Assembly: GCA_003151595.1 (NCBI GenBank)
Contig: PLXW01000022.1
Location: forward strand, 170,730 to 219,801
DNA length: 49,072 nt
Direction of reading: 5' to 3'
From: Myxococcales bacterium
GTDB taxonomy: Bacteria; Myxococcota; Polyangia; Polyangiales; Polyangiaceae
Within the stretch, counting starts at the first letter, position 1. Every line of letters starts with the position of its first letter. The translations under genes and the position numbers were made by a program. Positions 8,346 to 16,537 of this stretch are shown piece after piece. Under the pieces are notes generated by a model. That model had not been told where the DNA came from, made no database searches, and was given only the letters and a program-made list of their open reading frames with translations.

Positions 8346-9146
8346 CTACTCGTCGACCAGCGCGCCGAAGAACGAGATCCCGCCGAGCAACCCCACGATC
8401 GCGAACAGCGCGAGCAGCCCGAGGTAGTCGGTCACCTCCGAGAGCTGCTCCATCATGCCCGGCGGGTGCATCGATTGCGCGAGCGAGAAAATTTCGCGCG
8501 TCGCCGCCACGCCGCACACCAGCGTCGGCGACAGGAGCGGGAAGAGCACGGTGGCCAGGACGAGATCGCGCGCGCGCGTTCGCACCGTCATCGCGCCGAA
8601 GAGCGTCCCCGTCGCCGCCACGCCCAGCGTCCCCAGTACGAGCACGCACGACAGCGCGCCGATCACGTCCGGCAGCTCCACGTGGAAGAGGAGCGCGATG
8701 ACCGGCACCACCACGCACTCCACGAGCGTCACGAACGCGAACACCCCCAGCGCCTTGCCCAGGAAGATCGACGCCCGCGGGATCGGCGCGACCAGAAGCC
8801 CAGTCAGCGCCGCCTCGTCGCGTTCCCGCTGCCACGTTCGCCCCAGCGCCAGCACGCTCGCGAACGCGATCGAGAGCCACATCGCCCCCGGCGCCACGCG
8901 CGACGTCGTCTCCGGCCCGGAGTAGAACGCGACCGACGCCAGGATCGCCACGAGCGCGGCGAAGAACCCGGACGTCGTCACGATCTCGCGCGTCCGCATC
9001 TCGATCGCGAGGTCCTTGCCCACCACCAGCAGGGTCGCTTTGACCCATCCCGGTGGCGCCGGTGGCGCCGGTGGCGCCGGTGCCGTCGGTGGCGTCAGCG
9101 GCCGACCCTCGTCTGGCGTTCTCGTTGCAACGGATGCTGTTGTCAT
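8346..9146 (-). CDS. ccmB: CcmB-like heme exporter / ABC-2-type permease
   Basis: 266 residues with about six hydrophobic segments after a Pro/Ala-rich N-terminal stretch (residues 18-32). Features typical of CcmB are the start of the membrane region after KDLAIEMRTRE, the segment LGRTWQRERDEAALTGLL, and the later LFGAMTVRTRARDLVLATVLFPLLSPTL split over two helices. CcmB is the permease subunit of the CcmABCD complex, which handles heme for cytochrome c maturation. No ccmA, ccmC or other ccm gene is visible in this window, so the complex would have to be encoded elsewhere, or this is a related ABC permease. ATG 9146 follows GGGGTCAAG. Divergent from the ATP-grasp gene with a 51-bp gap. Confidence 0.8.
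   Translation of the reverse strand: MTTASVATRTPDEGRPLTPPTAPAPPAPPAPPGWVKATLLVVGKDLAIEMRTREIVTTSGFFAALVAILASVAFYSGPETTSRVAPGAMWLSIAFASVLALGRTWQRERDEAALTGLLVAPIPRASIFLGKALGVFAFVTLVECVVVPVIALLFHVELPDVIGALSCVLVLGTLGVAATGTLFGAMTVRTRARDLVLATVLFPLLSPTLVCGVAATREIFSLAQSMHPPGMMEQLSEVTDYLGLLALFAIVGLLGGISFFGALVDE
9052..9096. repeat. 9-nt tandem repeat inside the ccmB-like gene
   Basis: Three perfect copies of GGTGGCGCC (9052, 9061, 9070) are followed by two imperfect ones (9079, 9088). On the coding strand they give the Pro-Ala-Pro repeat at the cytoplasmic N-terminus. Copy-number change would keep the reading frame and alter only tail length. Confidence 0.8.
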
Positions 9147-9197
9147 CTTGACCCCAAATGGGACCTCGATAGATTCGCTCTAAAGGACGTCAGAGTC

Positions 9198-10304
9198 ATG
9201 ACCGATCCAGCGCCTCTCGCGCGCCCACGGCCTCCAAGACGGAAATCGCCCGTCGTCGCTGTTCTCTTCAACGTCGATTACGAAGACTCGTCGCCTGCGG
9301 GCGACCCCGGGTACGCCGCACGCGCGGACGTCGCGCAGGTCGCCGCGGGGATCGCGGAGGAGCTGGATGACGGCGCGCACGATGTGCAGCTGGTGCCGGT
9401 CGACGGCGACCTCACCGCGCTCCGCGAGCGCCTCGCCGAGATCGAGCCCGACTGCGCGTTCAACCTGTGCGAGTCGCTGGCCGGCGACACGCGACTCGAG
9501 AGCGCGGTGCCGCTCATCCTGGAGCTGCTCGGCATCCCGTTCACCGGCTCGCCGCCCGAAGCGCTCCGCTATGCGCTCTACAAAGATCACGTGAAGCGTC
9601 GCCTCGAAGACGCCGGCATCCCGACGCCGCGCGCGGTGGTGATGACCCGCGCCGCCGATCCGTGCTTGCTCGACTTCCCGCTCATCGTGAAGCCGGTGCG
9701 CGAAGACGGCTCGGTCGGCATCACGTCGAGGAGCGTCGTGTACAACGACGACGAGCTGCGCGCGTGCGTCGACGACATCGTGCGGACGTACCGCCAGCCG
9801 TGCCTCGTCGAGCAGTTCGTCGCCGGGCGCGAGCTGAACGTCGCGCTCTTCGGGTATCCCGCGGCGCGCGTGCTTCCCCTCTCGGAGATCGATTTCTCGG
9901 GGCTGCCGGAAGGGGCGCCGCCGATCGTGTCGTACGAGGCGAAGTGGAGCGAAGGGTCGATCGAAGATCTCGGCACGCGTCCCGTGCTGCATCCCGTGCT
10001 CCCGGGGAACATCGCCGCGCGCGTGCGGCGCGTCGCGGTGGAAGCGTTCCGCGCGATCGGCATGCGTGACTACGGGCGCGTCGACGTGCGCCTCGCGGCC
10101 AACGGCGTTCCGTACGTCATCGACGTGAACCCGAACTGCGATCTCTCGCGCCACGCCGGAATGGCGCGCGCGGCGGCCGCGGTTGGGATGGACTACTCGG
10201 CGCTCGTGAAGCTGCTCGTGCGCTACGCGCTTCGTCGCAAGCGCGCCGCGGAGCCGCAGGTCACGCGCGTCCGTGCGTCGCGGCCTCAGAACGCGTCGGG
10301 CTGA
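9198..10304 (+). CDS. D-alanine-D-alanine ligase-like ATP-grasp protein
   Basis: 368 residues. The N-terminal domain contains the Ddl-type ELLGIPFTGSPP segment followed by the KDHVKRRLEDAGIPTP linker. The ATP-grasp region contains LIVKPVREDGSVGI and VEQFVAGRELNVALFG, and the C-terminal catalytic segment has GRVDVRL and VIDVNPNCDL, supplying Asp/Asn metal ligands. Classical Ddl ends this motif as EVNTxPGMT; here it is DVNPNCDLSRHAG, so the true substrate may be another amino acid or small acid rather than D-Ala. ATG 9198 with AAGGA upstream. It is not in a cell-wall synthesis cluster. Its 3' end overlaps the convergent esterase gene by 44 bp. Confidence 0.8.
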   Translation: MTDPAPLARPRPPRRKSPVVAVLFNVDYEDSSPAGDPGYAARADVAQVAAGIAEELDDGAHDVQLVPVDGDLTALRERLAEIEPDCAFNLCESLAGDTRLESAVPLILELLGIPFTGSPPEALRYALYKDHVKRRLEDAGIPTPRAVVMTRAADPCLLDFPLIVKPVREDGSVGITSRSVVYNDDELRACVDDIVRTYRQPCLVEQFVAGRELNVALFGYPAARVLPLSEIDFSGLPEGAPPIVSYEAKWSEGSIEDLGTRPVLHPVLPGNIAARVRRVAVEAFRAIGMRDYGRVDVRLAANGVPYVIDVNPNCDLSRHAGMARAAAAVGMDYSALVKLLVRYALRRKRAAEPQVTRVRASRPQNASG

Positions 10305-11274
10305 CCGCGCGCGTCGCCGGCGCCGTCGGCACCGGCGTCTCGGCCACGAACTTCTTCACGATCTCGAACGCCTCTTTCGCGCGCGGCACGAGCTTCGCGA
10401 ACATCGGGAACACGTGCGGCATGTGCCGGTACACGACGAGCCGCGCGTCCACGCCCGCCGCGCCGGCCTTCCGCACCACGGCGCGCGCGTCGTCGAGGAA
10501 GATCTCGGTCGACCCCGCGAACACGAGCATCCGCGGGAACCCTGTGAAGTCGGCGTTCACTGGCGACACTTCCGGATCGCGGATGTCGCACTCGCGCGTG
10601 AGGTACTTGCCGAGATCGCGCGCGCCGTCGCCCTTGAACATCGCGTCGCGACGGGTCTTCGATCGGTACGTCTTCCCTTTGCACTCGAGGTCGGCCCACG
10701 GCGAAAACAGGACGAGCGCGTCGGGCATCGGCAGCTTCTCGCGACGAATGCGGTGCGTGAGCGCCAGCGCGATGTTCCCGCCCGCCGAGTCGCCGGAGAG
10801 GACGATGTCCTTCGCCGCGATGCCTTGCGCCAGCGCGTGCTGGTACGTGGCGAAGGCGTCGTCGAGCCACGCCGGGAACACGTTGTCGGGCGCCTTGCGG
10901 TAGTCGATCGCCAGCACGCGCCGCGACGTGGCGCGCGCGAGGCGCCAGATGATCGGGCGATGGTGCTTCGGTGAGCTCATGAAGAACCCGCCGCCGTGGA
11001 AGTAGAGAATGACCTTCTCAGGCTCGCCCTCCGTCGCCGTCACCCACTCCGCCGTGCGCTCGCCGATGTCGACGCGCGTGACCCCCACGAACGGCGGCGT
11101 GTGCGCGTTCTCGTTCGACTTTGCGAAGTCGGCGGCCGACTTCCGCAGCCCGCGCTCGCTCACGTTGCGCCCCATCTTCCGCTTCATCTGAAAGCGGAGG
11201 ACCACGTCGAGCATCAGCGTGCGCAGATCCGGAATACGCGGACCGATGACCTTCTCCGACGCCTTGCTCTTCAT
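10261..11274 (-). CDS. Alpha/beta hydrolase of the hormone-sensitive-lipase family
   Basis: 337 residues. The oxyanion-hole motif FHGGGF (about residues 91-96) and the nucleophile elbow GDSAGG (Ser about 157) are the HSL-family signature. The acid is likely in STEIFLDDA and the catalytic His in YRHMPHVFP. Such enzymes hydrolyse acyl or short-chain esters in the cytoplasm. It is the last gene of an operon with the SDR (3-bp gap) and the Baeyer-Villiger monooxygenase. A monooxygenase makes an ester, this enzyme can hydrolyse it, and the SDR can interconvert the alcohol and ketone. The order recalls the MymA-LipR-SDR set of mycobacteria. The C-terminal tail is Pro/Thr/Ala-rich and runs into the convergent ATP-grasp gene. 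Confidence 0.88.
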   Translation of the reverse strand: MKSKASEKVIGPRIPDLRTLMLDVVLRFQMKRKMGRNVSERGLRKSAADFAKSNENAHTPPFVGVTRVDIGERTAEWVTATEGEPEKVILYFHGGGFFMSSPKHHRPIIWRLARATSRRVLAIDYRKAPDNVFPAWLDDAFATYQHALAQGIAAKDIVLSGDSAGGNIALALTHRIRREKLPMPDALVLFSPWADLECKGKTYRSKTRRDAMFKGDGARDLGKYLTRECDIRDPEVSPVNADFTGFPRMLVFAGSTEIFLDDARAVVRKAGAAGVDARLVVYRHMPHVFPMFAKLVPRAKEAFEIVKKFVAETPVPTAPATRAVSPTRSEAATHGRA

Positions 11275-11277
11275 CGG

Positions 11278-12123
11278 TCAGGCCCTCGCGCCCGCGCGCC
11301 GCTCGATCCAGCGCATCGCCGCGTTCAAGATCTTCGGGTAGCCGGTCGGGAAGACGCGCTGCACGAAGTCGATCACGTGCGCGTCCGGGCCGACGAGCAC
11401 GCGAGGCGCGTTCGACAAGACGCCGGTCAAGATGATCTCCGCGGCCTGCGCCGGCGTCGTCTTGGCCATCGTGTCGAACGAGCGCGAGAGCGTCTCCATG
11501 TCGGTCGCGTGGCCGTGCTGATTCTTCACGTGCCGGCCGTTCCGCACGATGTTCGTCTTCACGCCGCCCGGATGCACGCACGTCACGTGCACCGGCGAGC
11601 CGGCCTCTTCGAGCTCCTGCCGGAGCGACTCGGTGTAGCCGCGCACCGCGAACTTGCTGGCGTTGTACGCCGACTGACTCGGCACGCTGATGAGCCCGAA
11701 CACGCTTGAGATGTTCACCACGTGCCCGTCGTCCTTCGCCATCAGCTGCGGAAGGAACGCCTCGGTCCCGCGAACGACGCCCCAGAAGTTGATGTCGATG
11801 AGCCACTCGAAGTCGGTGCGCTTCATCGATCCGATCGTGTCGGACAGAGAGACGCCGGCGTTGTTGATGATCACGTTCGCGCCGCCGAGCTCCTTGGCCA
11901 CGTCGGCGGCGAAGGCGTTGAAGCCGTCTTCGCTCCGCACGTCGAGCTTGCGCACGATGCTCTTGGCCGCGCCGGCGAGCGACTGCGTCTCTTTGAGACC
12001 GTCCTCGTTCCAGTCGGCCAGCGCGAGGAGCGCGCCTCGCTTCGCGCAGGCGATGGCCAGCGCGCGCCCGATGCCCGATCCGGCGCCCGTGATGACGACG
12101 ACCTTACCTTCGAGTGACTTCAT
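11278..12123 (-). CDS. Short-chain dehydrogenase/reductase
   Basis: 281-residue classical SDR. The cofactor motif TGAGSGIG spans residues 12-19; NNAG, the catalytic Ser in ISSVFG and the YNASK pair follow at normal spacing. Asp in LADWNED at the end of the second strand favours NAD(H) over NADP(H). The substrate pocket region after HPGGVKT matches SDRs paired with flavin monooxygenases. It lies 16 bp after the Baeyer-Villiger gene and 3 bp before the esterase, so the three should be one transcript. Likely role: oxidation or reduction of the alcohol/ketone partner in the same pathway. Confidence 0.9.
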   Translation of the reverse strand: MKSLEGKVVVITGAGSGIGRALAIACAKRGALLALADWNEDGLKETQSLAGAAKSIVRKLDVRSEDGFNAFAADVAKELGGANVIINNAGVSLSDTIGSMKRTDFEWLIDINFWGVVRGTEAFLPQLMAKDDGHVVNISSVFGLISVPSQSAYNASKFAVRGYTESLRQELEEAGSPVHVTCVHPGGVKTNIVRNGRHVKNQHGHATDMETLSRSFDTMAKTTPAQAAEIILTGVLSNAPRVLVGPDAHVIDFVQRVFPTGYPKILNAAMRWIERRAGARA

Positions 12124-12139
12124 GATCAGTCTCCGTCCG

Positions 12140-13663
12140 TCATTCCGCTGCGTTCGATACTAGGTCGAGAGTGGCCGCGCGCGTCTCGCGGTCTTCTGCC
12201 ACGCATGCGTAGACGTGCTCGTGAAAACGGCGCGTCCGTAGCCGGAATTCGACGGTGAAGCCGGGCCACAGCGTCGTGTTCTTGCCGTCGCGCGTCTGGT
12301 ACCAGCTCGTGCACCCGCCGGTCTGCCAGATGGTCGTCGAGAGGCGCTCCTGGATCTTGGCGTTGTACGAAGCTTGCACGCGCGGGAGGACGTCGACCGT
12401 CTTCCACTTTTTGGCGTGCATCGTCTTGATGGCGTCGAGCACGTACGCGACCTGGCTCTCGATCATGAACACCATCGAGTTGTGCCCGAGCCCCGTGTTC
12501 GGCCCGATGAGCATGAACCAATTCGGAAAGCCCGTGATCGACGTCCCCAGGTACGCCTCGGCACCGTCCTTCCACAGCTCGTTCAGCTCGCGTCCGTTCG
12601 TGCCGCGCACTTCGAACGGCGCGACGGCTTCGGCGGCGTGAAAGCCGGTGGCGTAGACGATGGCGTCGACCTCGTGGAGCTTGCCGTCGCTCGTCACGAG
12701 ACCGTTGGGACGGATCTCGCGAATCGGATCGGTGATGACCGAGACGTTCTTCTTCTGCAGCGTCTCGAAGTAGTCGTTCGACATGAGCACGCGCTTGCAG
12801 CCGAGTGTGTACTTCGGGCGGAGCTTCTCACGCAGGACCGGGTCCTTCACGCGCTTCTCGAGGTACTTCAGCGCCAGCGGCTCGGCGCGCTTCAAGAGCC
12901 CGGGGTTCACGGTGAACGCGAGCGCGCGCCACTCGAGGGACCAGTAGATCGCCGCGCGCGTGAGCTTCTGCGCGACGGGGACGCGCCGGAAGATCGCGCG
13001 CTCGGTGTCGCTGATGGGCCGATCGGGCTTCGGCATGATCCACGGCGGCGTGCGCTGGAACACGTGCAGCGACTTCACGCGATCGGCGATCTCGGGGATG
13101 ACCTGAATCGCGCTCGCCCCCGTCCCCAGGATGGCGACGCGCTTCCCTTCGAGCGAATACGAGTGATCCCACTCCGAGGAGTGAAACGATTTGCCCGCGA
13201 ATGACTCGCGCCCTTCGATGGCCGGGAACGCCGGCTGGTTGAGCGGCCCCGTCCCCGACACGACCACGCGCGCGCGATACACGACGCCGCTCTTGGTGGT
13301 CACGGTCCACACGCCGGCGCGCTCGTCGAACACCGCGCGCTGCACCGCCGAGTCGAAGCGCATGTGCGGCATGAGCCCGTACTTCTCTGCGACGTGCTCC
13401 ATGTACGCGAGGATCTCGCGCTGCTGCCCGAACATGCGCGTCCACGTCGGGTTCGGCTCGAACGAGAACGAGTAGAGGTGCGATTGGATGTCGCACGCCG
13501 CGCCCGGGTACGTGTTGTCGCGCCACGTTCCGCCGAGCGAGCTCGCGCGCTCCAGGATCGTGAAGTCGTGGATGCCCACTTCCTTCAGCCGGACGGCCAT
13601 CGCCAGCCCCGCGAACCCGGTGCCGATGACGAGTACGGACGAGACCTTGCTCTTGCCGCTCAT
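12140..13663 (-). CDS. Baeyer-Villiger flavin monooxygenase
   Basis: 507 residues. FAD site GTGFAG at 14-19, GGTWRDNTYPGAACD (44-58) typical of class B monooxygenases, the Baeyer-Villiger fingerprint FAGKSFHSSEWD at 155-166 (FxGxxxHxxxW), and NADP site LGTGASA at 179-185. The enzyme inserts oxygen next to a ketone using NADPH, O2 and FAD, giving an ester or lactone that the downstream hydrolase could open. It heads the three-gene operon, with a perfect palindrome 16 bp upstream of its start. ATG 13663 is followed by a short basic leader and then the FAD strand. The natural substrate cannot be read from sequence. Confidence 0.92.
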   Translation of the reverse strand: MSGKSKVSSVLVIGTGFAGLAMAVRLKEVGIHDFTILERASSLGGTWRDNTYPGAACDIQSHLYSFSFEPNPTWTRMFGQQREILAYMEHVAEKYGLMPHMRFDSAVQRAVFDERAGVWTVTTKSGVVYRARVVVSGTGPLNQPAFPAIEGRESFAGKSFHSSEWDHSYSLEGKRVAILGTGASAIQVIPEIADRVKSLHVFQRTPPWIMPKPDRPISDTERAIFRRVPVAQKLTRAAIYWSLEWRALAFTVNPGLLKRAEPLALKYLEKRVKDPVLREKLRPKYTLGCKRVLMSNDYFETLQKKNVSVITDPIREIRPNGLVTSDGKLHEVDAIVYATGFHAAEAVAPFEVRGTNGRELNELWKDGAEAYLGTSITGFPNWFMLIGPNTGLGHNSMVFMIESQVAYVLDAIKTMHAKKWKTVDVLPRVQASYNAKIQERLSTTIWQTGGCTSWYQTRDGKNTTLWPGFTVEFRLRTRRFHEHVYACVAEDRETRAATLDLVSNAAE

Positions 13664-13678
13664 GACGAGAGCTTGAAA

Positions 13679-13703
13679 CGCTATTGACCCTGAGTCAATA
13701 GCG
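13679..13703. promoter_or_regulatory. Palindromic operator candidate for the monooxygenase operon
   Basis: Two perfect 10-bp arms, CGCTATTGAC and GTCAATAGCG, are separated by 5 bp. The element starts 16 bp upstream of the monooxygenase ATG and is AT-richer than its surroundings. The TTGAC-N5-GTCAA core is the size and symmetry expected for a TetR-family dimer site. No regulator gene is adjacent, so the repressor would be encoded elsewhere. A transcript hairpin in the 5' leader is the alternative. Confidence 0.6.
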
Positions 13704-13724
13704 GCTGAACAAAGTTTAATAGAG

Positions 13725-13752
13725 CGACGCGCGACCGAGGGGCCGCGCGTCG
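13725..13752 (-). terminator. Rho-independent terminator of the Spy-like gene
   Basis: CGACGCGCG (13725-13733) and CGCGCGTCG (13744-13752) form a perfect 9-bp stem with a 10-nt loop. On the minus strand it is followed by CTCTATTAAACTTTG, a moderately T-rich tail. It lies 23 bp past the stop of the minus-strand lipoprotein gene and separates it from the monooxygenase operon promoter. Confidence 0.6.
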
Positions 13753-13774
13753 AGAAGGCTCGTTTTCCCGCCAG

Positions 13775-14605
13775 TTATTCGCCGAACGCGGGCGCTTCGC
13801 CCGACTGCGCGTGCTCGCGGATCTTCGCGGCGGCGAGCGTGCGTTGCTCGGGGGTCAGAAGCGGAAGGACCTGCGTGGCGATCGAGAGGAACCCGTCGGC
13901 CATCTTGTTGGCGTGCGCGCGCACGTCGACGTCGGCCTTCGCCGGCGCCATCTGCTCGTCCTTGAACGACTCGATCGCCTCGTGACCGTGCTCGTGCGCC
14001 GCGTGCAACTCGTCTTTGTGTGCGGCGAATTGCGCCTTCACGATGGCGGCGATCTGCGTTCGCTGATCGTCGGTGAGCTTCAAGTCGGTGGCCCATTGCT
14101 CCATGCGGCCGTGCATCCCGTGCGCGTGATGCATCGCCTTGCCGTGCGACTTCATCGCGTCGACGAACTGCGCGCGCTGCTCGGGCGTGAGGATCGTGTG
14201 AAGGCGCTCGAAGGCCGTGCGATCGAGCGGGCGCGATGCGGCGAGCGCGTCGGCCGTGGCGTCGATCTTGGGCTGAAGCGCGGCGCGATCGATCGCGCCC
14301 GCTTCAATCTGCGTCGCGACCGCTTCGGCCAGCTGGACGTGCACCGTCTTGGCGGCCGCGTGGCGCGTGGCCGCGTCGCTGGCCATCTGCTCGATCTCGG
14401 TCCGTTGATCGGGGCGCAGCGGAACGTCGGAGAGCGCATCGGCGATGACGCGCGCGTGCCCTGTCGCTTGCGGCGCGACCGGCGCCTTGACCATCCCGGC
14501 TTGCGCGGACGACGCCGTGGACGACTCGGTTTGCGTGGTGCTGCCGCTGCACGCGGCGAGCGCCAAAGAGAGAACGACGATCGGGGTAAGCAGGATGCGA
14601 TTCAT
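13775..14605 (-). CDS. Spy/CpxP-like LTxxQ-motif lipoprotein
   Basis: 276 residues with lipobox LAAC (Cys19). The mature part is helical and carries repeated LTxxQ-type motifs: LRPDQRTEIEQM (about 64-75), LTPEQRAQFVDAM, LTDDQRTQIAAIV and LTPEQRTLAAAKI. This matches Spy/CpxP periplasmic chaperone-like sensors, which respond to envelope or metal stress. It is roughly twice the usual length, with two tandem LTxxQ modules. A His-rich stretch (HGKAMHHAHGMHGR, about 163-176) between the modules could bind metal ions. It is lipid-anchored, unlike Spy. It has its own terminator and a 143-bp upstream gap, so it is probably monocistronic. Confidence 0.8.
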   Translation of the reverse strand: MNRILLTPIVVLSLALAACSGSTTQTESSTASSAQAGMVKAPVAPQATGHARVIADALSDVPLRPDQRTEIEQMASDAATRHAAAKTVHVQLAEAVATQIEAGAIDRAALQPKIDATADALAASRPLDRTAFERLHTILTPEQRAQFVDAMKSHGKAMHHAHGMHGRMEQWATDLKLTDDQRTQIAAIVKAQFAAHKDELHAAHEHGHEAIESFKDEQMAPAKADVDVRAHANKMADGFLSIATQVLPLLTPEQRTLAAAKIREHAQSGEAPAFGE

Positions 14606-14748
14606 GGTTGTGACCTCCGCTCCAATGGTGCGATCAGGGCATCGAGAAATTGCCGAGCGCGCCGTAAAGAAGCGTAAACGGCTCCCGGGCAGCGGCGATC
14701 ACATACGGACGAGGGGCCGCGTTTCGCGCCCCAGAGGCGTTGCGCCTC

Positions 14749-15267
14749 CTAGGCGCTCTTGGTCGCGATCCACTCGCGAACGAACGCGGCCTCGGCGTCG
14801 TACGAGCCGCGGAGGTCGTGCATGATCTTCTCTTCGACCTTGCCTCCGATGACGAACACCTTCACTTCGACCTTCACGCGCGCGAAGCGAACGCACTTGT
14901 TCGCGTCACCCGACGGTGACGGCTCGGCCCACAGCTCGGCCTCGACGTTCGTCTTCTCGGCGAACGTGCTGGGCGTGATGGCGCACTTGTAGCGCCCGGT
15001 GGTCCGGTCGTACGCGCCGTCTTCGAAGTACGAGAGACGATCGCCGAGGACCTTCTTCACGCCGGCCGGCACGCTCGTGAGCGGCGGCTCCATCTTGGCC
15101 TTCTTCGTCCGTAGCGTTCCGATGTCGTTCTGCTCGACGAGCACGAAGGCGCTGAAGTGCAGCCGCTCGACGTAGAGGACCTGGTTGAACTCGGCGTTGA
15201 AGACGCACTTGTTCCAGTAGTCCTCGACGCTGCAATCGAGCTCGTGGCGAACGGTGACCTCGGCCAT
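14749..15267 (-). CDS. DUF2505-family protein (START-like fold)
   Basis: 172-residue soluble protein. VRHELDCSVEDYWNKCVFNAEFNQ at the N-terminus (positions 6-29) and the later beta-rich middle match the DUF2505 family, whose members resemble START/SRPBCC hydrophobic-ligand folds. No catalytic residues are evident. It starts 9 bp after the pyruvoyl arginine decarboxylase gene and is probably translated from the same message. A link to polyamine metabolism is suggested only by this position. Confidence 0.65.
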   Translation of the reverse strand: MAEVTVRHELDCSVEDYWNKCVFNAEFNQVLYVERLHFSAFVLVEQNDIGTLRTKKAKMEPPLTSVPAGVKKVLGDRLSYFEDGAYDRTTGRYKCAITPSTFAEKTNVEAELWAEPSPSGDANKCVRFARVKVEVKVFVIGGKVEEKIMHDLRGSYDAEAAFVREWIATKSA

Positions 15268-15276
15268 CGACGTCTC

Positions 15277-15891
15277 TTAGAAGATGAAGACGCCCAGCGC
15301 CACGACGGTCGACCACAAACCCTTCGCGTGACCCTCGGCGCTCTGCACCACGTTGCGCGTCTTCAGGATGGTCTTCTCCATCTTGAACGACTGCTCGCGC
15401 TCGTTCCACGCCGTCTCGGGATCGAAGCCGATGCCGAGCGTGGTGGCCAGCATCGTGGCCGCGAGGTCTTCGGCGTAGTCGCCCGCCTTCTTCGCGGTTT
15501 CGCCGTAGCTGTGGTGCTCGGAGAGGTAGCCGTACATGTTCGGATCGGCCGGACGTGCGAGGCCGATCGACGCGGCGATGAGCCGGTTCGGCTCGTTCGT
15601 GTCTTGCCGCGCCATCACGCAGTGGACGATCTGCCCGGGCATGATCAGCTTCTGCCCTTCGGTGCGGCTGATCTCCTTGCATCGCGGCGGGAAGATCGAG
15701 CTCACCGTCACGAGGTTCGCCTTCTCGATCCCGGCGTCGCGAAGCGAGAGCTCGAACGAAGACAGGCGGTCCTTGTGAACGCCTGCTCCGTTCGTGAAGA
15801 AGATCGCCTTCGGCACGAACATCTCGTGCATCGTCGGGTAGCCGTTCGGACCGACAGGGACCGGCGACTTCGACTCGGACTTCTTGCCCAT
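15277..15891 (-). CDS. pdaD: Pyruvoyl-dependent arginine decarboxylase
   Basis: 204 residues of the PvlArgDC family. The sequence [11 protein letters not shown] holds the expected self-cleavage site between Ser64 and Ser65; Ser65 becomes the pyruvoyl group of the alpha chain. The downstream [10 protein letters not shown] and the ATTLG segment with the Glu-rich C-terminal helix are also typical. It converts arginine to agmatine and CO2, the first step of polyamine synthesis by the agmatine route, and acts in the cytoplasm. It sits upstream of the DUF2505 gene. No agmatinase or agmatine deiminase gene is in the window. Length is somewhat greater than archaeal enzymes (about 165 residues) because of an N-terminal extension. 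Confidence 0.88.
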   Translation of the reverse strand: MGKKSESKSPVPVGPNGYPTMHEMFVPKAIFFTNGAGVHKDRLSSFELSLRDAGIEKANLVTVSSIFPPRCKEISRTEGQKLIMPGQIVHCVMARQDTNEPNRLIAASIGLARPADPNMYGYLSEHHSYGETAKKAGDYAEDLAATMLATTLGIGFDPETAWNEREQSFKMEKTILKTRNVVQSAEGHAKGLWSTVVALGVFIF

Positions 15892-15999
15892 CGTCTTCTT
15901 CTCTCGCTGTTCGTGGGATCAGGGACTGCGACTCGCGGACGGCGACTCGGGGATTCGTGGAGTCGGGAGGAGACTACAGCGACTCCCCGTTCGCGCGGA

Positions 16000-16434
16000 T
16001 CACTTCTCGGACTTCTTCGAGGCCGTCTTCTTCGCGGGCTTCGCAGCCGCCTTCGTCGCGGGCTTCGCTGCCTTCGCTGCCTTGGGGGCCGCGGGCGCCT
16101 TCGGCGCGTTGCGCTTCGACGCCGACTTGTAGAGGTCCCACAGGCGCGGAACCGGGTACGCCGAGAGGCGCGTCTTGTACCCCTCGTCCTTCGCGCGCTT
16201 CTCGACTTCGCAGATCGCGTCGATCAGCTTCGCGCGCGTGCCGAACTTCTCCTTCACCGCGGAGAACGTGGCGTGGAGGCGAACGAGCTTCGCGTTCGAG
16301 ACGTGCTTCAGGCCTTTGTCTTTGTTCGTGCGCGCGACCCAGAGGTCGTCAGTCGTGAACTTCTCGACGGCGGCGACGAGCTTCTCCTTGGTCTCGAACT
16401 TCTCTTTGACGACGGCAAGCGGGCTCTTGGACAT
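16000..16434 (-). CDS. Small protein with histone-H1-like Lys/Ala/Pro tail
   Basis: 144 residues. Residues 1-105 form a compact helical domain containing two related segments, VVKEKFETKEKLVAAVEKF and AVKEKFGTRAKLIDAICEV, an internal repeat of roughly 55 residues. Residues 110-144 are almost only Ala, Lys and Pro (KPATKAAAKPAKK), like histone H1 and bacterial nucleoid-associated tails. Its function is unknown; DNA binding or chromosome organisation is a reasonable inference. It is monocistronic, with 103 bp upstream and 108 bp downstream. The start ATG 16434 is followed directly by the first repeat. Confidence 0.7.
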   Translation of the reverse strand: MSKSPLAVVKEKFETKEKLVAAVEKFTTDDLWVARTNKDKGLKHVSNAKLVRLHATFSAVKEKFGTRAKLIDAICEVEKRAKDEGYKTRLSAYPVPRLWDLYKSASKRNAPKAPAAPKAAKAAKPATKAAAKPAKKTASKKSEK

Positions 16435-16537
16435 GACGGTGTTCCTTTGACTCTGCGAATGAGAGTGGTGTGCGAGATGACTCGCACGGCGGTTGAGTGG
16501 CGCGATGTAGCAGCCGTGACGCGGCGTCGCAAGCGCG

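Noticed and set aside
8346..9146. Complete cytochrome c maturation cluster
   Set aside because: Only the CcmB-like permease is present; neither flank encodes other Ccm proteins.
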